The position numbers were made by a program, and so were the translations under genes. The notes beneath the pieces are model-generated. The model did no database searches, had not been told where the DNA came from, and saw nothing but the letters and a program-made list of their open reading frames with translations. 64,000 bases of DNA from an uncultured Oscillospiraceae bacterium (GTDB lineage Bacteria; Bacillota; Clostridia; Oscillospirales; Oscillospiraceae): NCBI GenBank assembly GCA_934655875.1, contig CAKUHB010000011.1, positions 3,903-67,902 of the forward strand, in the 5' to 3' direction. Below are positions 44,960-51,979 of this stretch, piece after piece. The stretch's first letter is position 1, and the number at the start of each line of letters is the position of its first letter.

Positions 44960-45745
44960 TCAGGACAGGAGCATTCTGTCGTTGTCCAGCGCTTCGCCGG
45001 CGCCGGTTTTGAAGAGTTCGAGCAGGTCGCTGACGTCCATGTGCGCGCGCTCCTCGCCGCTGACGTCCAGAAGGATCCGGCCATTGTTCATCATCAGCGT
45101 CCGGTTGCCAAGCGCGAGCGCGGCGCGCATGTTGTGCGTCACCATCAGGCAGGTCAGCTTCTGCTCGGCTGCGATGCGCGTGGTCATGGCAAGAATTTTC
45201 TCCGCCGCACCGGGGTCGAGCGCTGCGGTATGCTCGTCGAGCAGCAGGAGCTTCGGCTTGGCGATCGTCGCCATCAGAAGTGTCAGCGCCTGCCGCTGGC
45301 CGCCGGACAAAAGTCCCACCGGCTGCCGCAGGCGATCCTCCAGGCCCATGTCCAGCTCGCGCAGCTGCGCGCGGAAGCATTCGCGATCCCGGCGGCTGAT
45401 CCGTCCCAGCCAGCCGCCGCGGCCGGCGGCCAGCGCCAGATTTTCCTCGATCGTCATGCCCGGCGCGCTGCCGCTCATCGGATCCTGAAACAGCCTGCCG
45501 ATGACCTTGGCCCGCCGGAACTCCGGCAGGAACGTCACGTCCTGCCCGTCCAGCAGAATTTCGCCGCTGTCTGTCAGGAAGCTGCCGCTGATGGCGCCGA
45601 ACAGCGTGGATTTCCCCGCGCCGTTCGCGCCGATGATCGTGATAAAATCGCCGTCCGGCACGCTGAGCGACAGCTCGTGCAGGGCGCATTTCTCGTTGAC
45701 CGTTCCGGGATTGAAGGTCTTGGAGATTTTTTTCAGCTCCAGCAT
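44960..45745 (-). CDS. trpZ: Tryptophan ABC transporter ATPase
   Basis: 261 residues: Walker A GANGAGKST, Q-loop GRLFQDPM, signature LLSGGQRQAL, Walker B LLLLDEHTAALDP (Glu present). It starts 5 bases after the permease stop. The Trp assignment comes from the operon's T-box leader, not from the ATPase itself. Confidence 0.88.
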   Translation of the reverse strand: MLELKKISKTFNPGTVNEKCALHELSLSVPDGDFITIIGANGAGKSTLFGAISGSFLTDSGEILLDGQDVTFLPEFRRAKVIGRLFQDPMSGSAPGMTIEENLALAAGRGGWLGRISRRDRECFRAQLRELDMGLEDRLRQPVGLLSGGQRQALTLLMATIAKPKLLLLDEHTAALDPGAAEKILAMTTRIAAEQKLTCLMVTHNMRAALALGNRTLMMNNGRILLDVSGEERAHMDVSDLLELFKTGAGEALDNDRMLLS

Positions 45746-45750
45746 GTGTC

Positions 45751-46671
45751 TCAGCCCGCCTTTCTCTGCATCCTGCGCCGGAGAACCGGCAGCTGTGTTT
45801 TGAGGTAAGGAATCGAAATCGCCAGCACCACGATGACCGCCGACACGAGCTTCAGCATAAAAGCCGGCATATCCAGCCGCAGCGCCACGGTATAGACCAG
45901 CCGGAAGATCACCGCGCCGAGAACCGCGCCCACCGCGCGCTGGAAGATCCCGCCGCGGCCAAGGACGGTACTGCCGATCAGCAGCGACGCCAGCGCAATG
46001 GTCACCATGCCCTGCCCGATGTTAATATCCGCCGCCTTCTGGTACTGCGCGAGCAGGCAGCCAGACAGCGCCGTAAAGCTGCCCGCGATGCAAAGACCGA
46101 TGGTCGTGGTCACAGCGGGGTTAATGGACGACGAACGCACCATATCAGGGTTATTGCCGGTCGCGCGGATGGCCAACCCCATGCGGGTGCGGAGGAACAG
46201 CGTCAAAAACAGCACGATCAGCGCCACCGCCGCGAGCGCGGTCAGAAGCTTATACTGTCCGGCGAGCGCAGTCTCGGCCAGCGCCGCTTTCATAAGGGAG
46301 AAGACCGTCTGCGTCTTATTGAGACTCAGGAGCGACGCGCCGCCCATGATAGCGATATTGATGGAATACAGCGCCGTATTGACGATAATGCCGGCAAGCA
46401 GGCTGTTGACGCCCATGCGTGTCTGCAAAACGGACACGACCAGCCCCGACACCAGCCCCGCGCCCATGGCCGCGAAGATCGCCAGCACCGGATGCCCCGC
46501 CATCGCCGTAACCGCGCCGGTCACAGCGCCCAGCGTGAAGCAGCCGTCTGTAGACAGGTCGCAGACGTTCAGCATCGTATAGCTCAGATACAGCGCCAAT
46601 ACCGTCACCGAGCAGATAAGCCCCAGCTCCAGCGCCGTCTGTATCAGCCCCAGAACACTCGATAGATCCAT
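45751..46671 (-). CDS. trpY: Tryptophan ABC transporter permease (branched-chain type)
   Basis: 306 residues with about eight to nine helices and the BPD_transp_2 features (GMVTIALASLLIGSTVLGRG, RATGNNPDMVRSSSIN). This permease class pairs with ABC_sub_bind lipoproteins. Second gene of the T-box operon. Confidence 0.88.
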   Translation of the reverse strand: MDLSSVLGLIQTALELGLICSVTVLALYLSYTMLNVCDLSTDGCFTLGAVTGAVTAMAGHPVLAIFAAMGAGLVSGLVVSVLQTRMGVNSLLAGIIVNTALYSINIAIMGGASLLSLNKTQTVFSLMKAALAETALAGQYKLLTALAAVALIVLFLTLFLRTRMGLAIRATGNNPDMVRSSSINPAVTTTIGLCIAGSFTALSGCLLAQYQKAADINIGQGMVTIALASLLIGSTVLGRGGIFQRAVGAVLGAVIFRLVYTVALRLDMPAFMLKLVSAVIVVLAISIPYLKTQLPVLRRRMQRKAG

Positions 46672-46751
46672 GATGGTTCCTCTTTCCGCATTTTTTGAAG
46701 GCCGCCCGGAGCCGGTTCCGGCTCCGGGCGCTATATCCGTTCAGTCCTTGA

Positions 46752-47882
46752 TCAGGAGAAGCTTTCCGCCGTCGTCAGCGTGGTGATCTTGGTGCAGTAC
46801 GGCTCAAAGGCCTTGGAGATCGCGTCAAAGTCAAGCCCCAGCGCCGCGCATGTCTCGGTGTTGATGGCGGCCGTGCCGTTGTCAAAGGTTCTGACCGGGG
46901 TAGACGCGGGATCTGCGCCGTTCAGAAGGATGTCCGCGATCATATCCGCCGTTTCACGGCCAAGGTTTGCGTAGTCGACGCCGTAGCCAAGGAACGCGCC
47001 GTTCAGTGCGAAGGAATCAGCGCCGGTGTACTGCGGAATGCCCGCGTCGATGAACGTCTCATAGATGGCAAGCTCGGCCTTCATGATGGAGTTATCGGTC
47101 GGGGTAAAGACTGCGTCCACGCCGTCGGCGACCATGGCCTGTGCGGCCAGCATGACCTCGTCGGCCGTGCTGCCGGTGTGTTCGACGTATGCAATGCCGT
47201 TCTCGTCCAGATAGGCCTTGGCGCTGGCAATGGCGGCAGTCGAGGAATCCTGACCGGCGTCATAGAGCAGACCGATCTTGGATGCATCCGGGTTGGCCGC
47301 AAAGATGAGCTTCATGACGGCCGTGGTGTCCAGATAATCGGAGGTGCCGGTCACGTTGCTGCCCGGGGTCTCCAGCGACTGCACAAGACCTGCGCCGATG
47401 GGGTCAGAAACAGCGGCAAAGACAACGGGCGTCTGGCTGTCTTCTGTGGCCGTCTGCATGCGCATGGCGACGGGAGTTGCCACGCCGACGAGAAGATCTG
47501 CGCCGTTGCTCTGGAAGTTCGCGATGATCTGCTCCATGACGGTCGCGTCCGCGTTGCAGTTATCATAATCGATCTCGAACTGCGCGCCGGTCTCTTCGCT
47601 GATCTCGGCAAGGCGCGTCTGGATGTTCTCTACGATCTGGTTGAGCGAAGCGTCGTCCACATAGTTGCAGATGCCGATGCGGAAGGTCTGCTGCTCCGGC
47701 TCCTGGCCGAGGGTCTCGTCCGCCGGCTGCGGATCGTCCGGCGCGGCGGCTTCCTGCGTGATCTGCGGTTCGGACGCGGTGTCCTCCGCAGCCTTCTGCC
47801 CGGCGGCGCAGGCCGCCGTCATCAGCAGGACGGCAAAAATCAGGACGGCTGCTGCGATTTTCTTCAGGTTCAGGTTTTTCAT
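46752..47882 (-). CDS. trpX: Tryptophan-binding lipoprotein (ABC_sub_bind family)
   Basis: 376 residues from MKNLNLKK after GGAGG; a start five codons earlier would overlap that site. Lipoprotein signal with Cys25 (MTAACAAGQ), an acidic linker, then a two-lobed periplasmic-binding fold (FRIGICNYVDDASLNQIV, VFAAVSDPIGAGLVQSLETPG, SIMKAELAIYETF). First gene after the UGG T-box leader. This transporter type has been predicted to import tryptophan in Firmicutes. Confidence 0.9.
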   Translation of the reverse strand: MKNLNLKKIAAAVLIFAVLLMTAACAAGQKAAEDTASEPQITQEAAAPDDPQPADETLGQEPEQQTFRIGICNYVDDASLNQIVENIQTRLAEISEETGAQFEIDYDNCNADATVMEQIIANFQSNGADLLVGVATPVAMRMQTATEDSQTPVVFAAVSDPIGAGLVQSLETPGSNVTGTSDYLDTTAVMKLIFAANPDASKIGLLYDAGQDSSTAAIASAKAYLDENGIAYVEHTGSTADEVMLAAQAMVADGVDAVFTPTDNSIMKAELAIYETFIDAGIPQYTGADSFALNGAFLGYGVDYANLGRETADMIADILLNGADPASTPVRTFDNGTAAINTETCAALGLDFDAISKAFEPYCTKITTLTTAESFS

Positions 47883-47971
47883 GATGTGTTCCTCCATTTT
47901 TGGCGTTTCGCCGTTTTATTGTTTTGGGTGGCGGATGGAGGGGCCGCTGCCGACAGCCGAATTTGGAGTAT

Positions 47972-48268
47972 AAAAAAACAGCCCCTTATCCCCATATGGG
48001 ACAAGAGCTGCACTCCTGCGATACCACCCAAATTGACGCTTGCGCGTCCGCTCGCTCATGCGTACCATCATACGCATCCCGGTGGATAACGGGTGGGCAC
48101 CCGTCGGCTCCTACTTGCATCCGTCAAGATGGGTTCAGGCCGCCCTCAAAAGTCCATTCCCCTTACGCCGTTCCGCTGCACTCACACCGCCGGCAGCTCT
48201 CTGACGCCCGGTTCTGTAAGGGTACTCCTCTTTCTCAAAGGTTTCATTGGTATTTCGTTGTTGGCGTT
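47972..48268 (-). promoter_or_regulatory. T-box leader, tryptophan (UGG) specifier
   Basis: Read on the - strand. Stem I has a kink-turn-type GA-rich strand (GAGAAAGAGGAGTA), the paired CCCTTAC / GTAAGGG, the AGAGAG bulge and GCTGC / GCAGC apical stem. The specifier loop reads GAATGGAC with TGG at 48156-48154. The conserved T-box sequence is TGGGTGGTATCGCAG (48030-48016), followed by a terminator stem CAGCTCTTGTCCC / GGGGATAAGGGGCTG and seven T (47979-47973). Uncharged tRNA-Trp should favour the antiterminator and switch on trpXYZ. Confidence 0.93.
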
Positions 48269-48297
48269 ATTATAGCCGCGCCCCACCGTGAAGTCAA
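48269..48297 (-). promoter_or_regulatory. Promoter of the trpXYZ T-box transcript
   Basis: On the - strand: TTGACT (48292-48297), 17-base spacer, TATAAT (48269-48274). Confidence 0.88.
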
Positions 48298-48311
48298 TCG
48301 TCAATTTAAAT

Positions 48312-48360
48312 AAAAAAAGCGCAGCGGAACGCCGTCATTTTCTGCGTGCCGCTTCTGCGC
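48312..48360 (-). terminator. Second terminator after ywlG
   Basis: Long imperfect stem (GCGCAG, CGG and ACGC paired with GCGT, CCG and CTGCGC) followed on the - strand by TTTTTTTATTT. It insulates the T-box promoter 15 bases further on. Confidence 0.85.
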
Positions 48361-48362
48361 GA

Positions 48363-48395
48363 AAAACACGCGCCGCGGCAAGCGGCGCGTGTTTT
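48363..48395 (-). terminator. First terminator after ywlG
   Basis: Perfect 14-base stem AAAACACGCGCCGC with its complement and a 5-base loop, TTTTTC on the - strand side. Confidence 0.88.
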
Positions 48396-48404
48396 GCAGC
48401 TATT

Positions 48405-48950
48405 TTACAGCTCCTGATATACCGCTCTTGCGCCGCCGATGTACTTCGGGCGCGTGCGGGCGCAGAGGATGTTCGCTTCGCCGATCTTTTTGATGGACAG
48501 ACGCACCGGGATCGCCACCCGGCGCAGGTGCATGCCGATGAGCGTACCGCCGATGTCGATACCGGCGTCGGCAACAATGGTCTCAACCAGAACGGGATCC
48601 TTGAAATTCGCCCATGCAGTCATGGCGAACGAGCCGCCCGCATGCAGCTGCGGAATGGCATTGACGATCTCAAAGCCGTGGCTTTCCGCCACCTCGCGCT
48701 CGATGACAAGCGCACGGTTCAGATGCTCGCAGCACTGCACGGCAAGCTCCACGCCCTGCGCCTGCAAAAGCGGATAGATCCCGGCAAACGCGGCCTGCGC
48801 CGCTTCCAGGCTCGAACCCTTGCCGATGCGCGCGCCGACCATCTCGCTCGACGAGCAGCCGACGACAAAGATCTTCCCCGGCTTCAGCTTTGCGACCTCC
48901 AGCAGCTCTGTGACGGCCTGTCTGGCCTGTTCGGTAATTTCTTCGTACAT
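48405..48950 (-). CDS. ywlG: YwlG/TIGR01440 (UPF0340) family protein
   Basis: 181 residues with the family's VVGCSSSEMVGARIGKGSS segment, VQCCEHLNRALVIER and ADAGIDIGGTLIGMHL. The biochemical role is not established. It starts 3 bases after the stop of an ECF S-component gene, so the two are co-transcribed. Confidence 0.92.
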   Translation of the reverse strand: MYEEITEQARQAVTELLEVAKLKPGKIFVVGCSSSEMVGARIGKGSSLEAAQAAFAGIYPLLQAQGVELAVQCCEHLNRALVIEREVAESHGFEIVNAIPQLHAGGSFAMTAWANFKDPVLVETIVADAGIDIGGTLIGMHLRRVAIPVRLSIKKIGEANILCARTRPKYIGGARAVYQEL

Positions 48951-48953
48951 GAT

Positions 48954-49484
48954 TTATTCACCCTTCCAGAATGCTTTATGGATCTCCGGTACACGCCGCA
49001 GCGCGGTGTACAGCAGGACGGACAGGATGATGCCCACGGCCGCCTGCACAAGGTTATTGGGGATGGACGCCGCAGCAGCAAGTCCCTTGCCAAGAATCAG
49101 CGCCTTATAGCCGAAGTAGCCCAGCACCATGATCGCTTCGGACGGCAGCTCGATGAGCGCGAGCTTCCAGAACGGCACCTTTTCGCCCTTCTTGAGCATC
49201 GGCCGGAGCAGCAGCGCCGCAACGAGCGCCACAAGTCCCTTGATGAGGAACGTGCCGGGGACATAATGGCCGTAGCCCGCCAGAAGATCTGCCAGTCCGC
49301 TGCCGATACCGGCGGCAAAGAAGCCGTACCACGGGCCGAGCACCAGACCTGCAAGCAGGCACATGCCCTCGCCGATGTTGGTGTAGCCGGCAACCGTCGG
49401 GAACTGAATGATCATCGTCGCCACGCAGCACATGGCGGCAAACATTGCGCTCAGAACCAGCTTTCGGATTGTTTCGTTTTTCAT
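48954..49484 (-). CDS. ECF-type transporter S component (paralogue 1)
   Basis: 176 residues, about five or six helices, opening MKNETIRKLVLSAMFAAMCCVATM, with NIGEGMCLLAGLVLGPW and GSGLADLLAGY. S components bind a vitamin or other micronutrient and use a shared EcfA-A'-T module encoded elsewhere. No ATPase gene lies here. Its close relative is the next gene upstream. Substrate unknown. Confidence 0.85.
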   Translation of the reverse strand: MKNETIRKLVLSAMFAAMCCVATMIIQFPTVAGYTNIGEGMCLLAGLVLGPWYGFFAAGIGSGLADLLAGYGHYVPGTFLIKGLVALVAALLLRPMLKKGEKVPFWKLALIELPSEAIMVLGYFGYKALILGKGLAAAASIPNNLVQAAVGIILSVLLYTALRRVPEIHKAFWKGE

Positions 49485-49516
49485 ATCTCGGTCCTCCGAT
49501 TGGATTGGATGCCTTG

Positions 49517-49544
49517 ATTATATCCGATTCTGATTCTATTGTAA
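49517..49544 (-). promoter_or_regulatory. Promoter between the two ECF S-component genes
   Basis: On the - strand: TTACAA (49539-49544), 16-base spacer, TATAAT (49517-49522), so ECF paralogue 1 with ywlG can be made apart from paralogue 2. Confidence 0.6.
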
Positions 49545-49581
49545 GATGCAAAAACGGTTATTTTTTTAATACCAGTTGGCA

Positions 49582-50109
49582 TCAAGCCGCCCAGAGCTGC
49601 TTCCGCACCTCCGGCACGCGGCTGAGCGCAAGATACAATCCGGACGCCAGCACGATCCCGATACCCGCCTGCAAAAGATTGTTCGGCACCGAAGCCGCAG
49701 CCGCCGCAGGCTCTTGCAGAATAACCGTCTCAAAGGCATAATAGCCGGCGACCATGACCACCTCTGCCGGCAGCTCCGCAAGCAGGACGCTTACCGGTGT
49801 ATGCAGCCGTCCGTTTGCCCGGGCCAGCCGGAAGCACTGCGCCGCCGTCAGCGCAACGAGCGCCTTGATGATGAGCGTCGCGGGCACATAAATACCGTAG
49901 CCCGCCAGAAGATCCGCCAGACCGCTGCCGATCCCTGCCGCCGCCATGCCGTACCACGGCCCCAGCACCAGCCCGGACAGCAGACACATGCCCTCGCCGA
50001 TATTGAGATAGCCGGTCGCAATCGGGATCTGGACGACAAGCGTCGCCACGCAGCACAGCGCCGCGAACATGGCGCTCAGCACCAGCTTCCGGATGGTTTC
50101 TTTTTTCAT
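49582..50109 (-). CDS. ECF-type transporter S component (paralogue 2)
   Basis: 175 residues from MKKETIRKLVL, after AAGGGG. It shares with paralogue 1 the opening, NIGEGMCLLSGLVLGPW, GSGLADLLAGYGIYVP, LPAEVVMVAGY and SVPNNLLQA. The two differ most between the third and fourth helices (RLARANGRLHTPVS here), a likely place for a change of ligand or partner. A tandem duplicate. Confidence 0.85.
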   Translation of the reverse strand: MKKETIRKLVLSAMFAALCCVATLVVQIPIATGYLNIGEGMCLLSGLVLGPWYGMAAAGIGSGLADLLAGYGIYVPATLIIKALVALTAAQCFRLARANGRLHTPVSVLLAELPAEVVMVAGYYAFETVILQEPAAAAASVPNNLLQAGIGIVLASGLYLALSRVPEVRKQLWAA

Positions 50110-50341
50110 AGCAGACACCCCTTTTGTTTGGATGCCCCTATTGTAGCGTCCGCTGGCCTGCCGAAAAAGACGCAGAAATGCAGTTTTTTTCGTGTGCAGA
50201 TTTTACCTGCATTTGAGCTTCCGCCCAAACCGCGCAGAAAGATTTAACCTTTCCCGCAAAGAAACAATCTCCCGTCCCCTTTTTTATACCAGCGCCGACG
50301 GAGAAAAGCAAGCGCACCTCGAAAAAAACATGTCAAACCCC

Positions 50342-50370
50342 TTGACAAACCGTATAAAATCCCCTATAAT
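50342..50370 (+). promoter_or_regulatory. Consensus promoter of tRNA-Pro
   Basis: TTGACA (50342-50347), 17-base spacer, TATAAT (50365-50370): exact consensus, 11 bases before the tRNA. Confidence 0.93.
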
Positions 50371-50381
50371 ACTCAGGCTGA

Positions 50382-50458
50382 CGGGGTGTGGCGAAGTTTG
50401 GTATCGCGCTTGGTTCGGGACCAAGAGGCCTCGGGTTCGAATCCCGACACTCCGACCA
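50382..50458 (+). tRNA. tRNA-Pro (anticodon CGG), CCA encoded
   Basis: Acceptor arms CGGGGTG and CACTCCG pair (one G-U). The anticodon stem is CTTGG/CCAAG around loop TTCGGGA, giving anticodon CGG. The T arm is CGGGTTCGAATCCCG. Discriminator A and CCA end at 50458. Its 3' end faces the integrase gene and is the likely attachment site. Confidence 0.96.
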
Positions 50459-50495
50459 AATCCGGCTGAAATCTTTCGATTTCAGCCGGATTTTT
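50459..50495 (+). terminator. Terminator of tRNA-Pro
   Basis: Fifteen-base perfect stem starting AATCCGGCTG right after CCA, 4-base loop, then five T. Confidence 0.92.
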
Positions 50496-50544
50496 CTGTG
50501 TTTTCAGAACTTTTTTCGATGGAGAATTCTGTGACTTTTCCGTT

Positions 50545-50566
50545 TGACCCAAACGTGACCCAAACG
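50545..50566. repeat. Tandem 11-bp repeat near the attachment site
   Basis: TGACCCAAACG occurs twice without a gap (50545-50555, 50556-50566), about 90 bases from the tRNA end and 95 from the integrase stop. Arm-type integrase sites take this form; the role is inferred. Confidence 0.6.
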
Positions 50567-50601
50567 GGAATTTCGGAGCGGAAGCACCGGAAGTGAAAAA
50601 T

Positions 50602-50634
50602 CGCCGCCTGCCGGAGCAGTTCCGGCAGGCGGCG
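50602..50634 (-). terminator. Terminator of the integrase gene
   Basis: Fourteen-base perfect stem (CGCCGCCTGCCGGA with complement), 5-base loop, ATTTTTCAC on the - strand. Confidence 0.88.
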
Positions 50635-50660
50635 TGCGCTTTTCTGTTCATTTTTTGCCG

Positions 50661-51815
50661 TTATCCGACGTTCGCCATGAAACCGCTGATTTTCTGCGCG
50701 GCTTCTTTTTTCATGCCCGCTGTGACGTGTGTGTAAACGTCCAGCGAGAATTCCGCCGAGGCGTGACCGAGGATCTCCGCAACTGTTTTCGGGTCAATGC
50801 CGCTTTGGATTGCCAACGTCGAGAACGTGTGTCTGAGGTCATGAAATCTGACGTGTTCCTCGATCCCAGCTTTTTCGAGCAGCTTCTTGTGAATCCGTCC
50901 GACGCAGTCCGGGCCATACATCCCGCCGGTCTTGGGCGATGGGAACATATACGGGCTGAACGGGTGATTTTTTCGATCTTCGACCAGCAGCCGGATTGCT
51001 TCGTCGCTGAGATAGATTTCACGAACCGAATTTTCCGTTTTCGGTTCTGTCACGACCAGTTCCCCCTTGCCGCGCGACACAGATTTGGACACGGTCAGCG
51101 TTTTCGTCTGCAAGTTCAGGTCGCTCCACAGCAGCGCCACCAGTTCGCCACGCCGCAGTCCTGTGCTGAGTTCCAGATAGAACATCGGCAGGACGCCCCA
51201 TTCCTCCGCTGCTTTCAGGTAGTCGCGGATTTTCTCCGGCGGGATGATCTGCATTTTCTTCTTCTCTTTTTTGGGCAGGCGGCAGCCGTTTGCCGGGTTA
51301 TACGGAATCAACCGTTCCGTAACCGCCTGCTCCAAGCACTGCCGCAGCATCGTGTGCAGCCCGCGGATGGTCTTATTGCTGAGACTCAGGTCATCCATGT
51401 TTTCGTACCGCCGCACTCTGCCGTGCGCTTTCGTTTCATTGTAGAATTTCTGGAGCTGCAAGGTTGTGAGCGCCGTCAGCTTGATGTCCCCGATGCGCGG
51501 CACGATATGCTGGTCGATATAGTTCTTGTAGTACATCGCCGTGGACGCGCGGACGGACGGCTTTGCGTAGTTTTCGTACCAGAGCTGCGCCCACTCGCCC
51601 ACCGTGTAATCCCGGCGCTTCGTCACATCAATCTTCTCGAGTTCCTCCATCGCTTCCTGGAGTTTTTCTTTACACTCGCGCTGCGTCCGCGCGAGGACGC
51701 TCTTTGCAATTGGCTTCCCCGTCTCCGGATCGATGCCCGCCGTGTAGCGCCCTTCCCAGCGTCCGTCTTTCCGCTTGCGGATGTTGCCCTCACCATTTGC
51801 CCGTTTCTTCGCCAT
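50661..51815 (-). CDS. int: Tyrosine-recombinase integrase
   Basis: 384 residues from MAKKRANGEG (AAAGGGG before it). Arm-binding N-terminus (about 8-60), core-binding helical domain (70-175) and catalytic domain with R221 (TGLRRGE), K259, H325-x2-R328 (HDLRHT), H351 (LGHAS) and Y361. All active-site residues are present, so it should be functional. It points at the tRNA-Pro 3' end, the usual place for elements of this family. Confidence 0.95.
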   Translation of the reverse strand: MAKKRANGEGNIRKRKDGRWEGRYTAGIDPETGKPIAKSVLARTQRECKEKLQEAMEELEKIDVTKRRDYTVGEWAQLWYENYAKPSVRASTAMYYKNYIDQHIVPRIGDIKLTALTTLQLQKFYNETKAHGRVRRYENMDDLSLSNKTIRGLHTMLRQCLEQAVTERLIPYNPANGCRLPKKEKKKMQIIPPEKIRDYLKAAEEWGVLPMFYLELSTGLRRGELVALLWSDLNLQTKTLTVSKSVSRGKGELVVTEPKTENSVREIYLSDEAIRLLVEDRKNHPFSPYMFPSPKTGGMYGPDCVGRIHKKLLEKAGIEEHVRFHDLRHTFSTLAIQSGIDPKTVAEILGHASAEFSLDVYTHVTAGMKKEAAQKISGFMANVG

Positions 51816-51979
51816 CTGTGTTCCCCTTTCCGTTTTTGGTAACACAAACAACTACCACAGAAGAGTGATAAAGTCTAGCAATTTTTTGAAAATTTCGGAC
51901 ATTTTTCAGGGGTTTCCATTTCAGGAAAAAGCCTATTCTTTGTTTACTGCGGCGCAGTTTTTGCGTTCATATATTTTTC

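Noticed and set aside
50110..50341. Riboswitch upstream of the ECF genes
   Set aside because: I looked for common vitamin riboswitch cores in the leader on the - strand and saw none; only a weak TACAAT promoter-like box near 50145.
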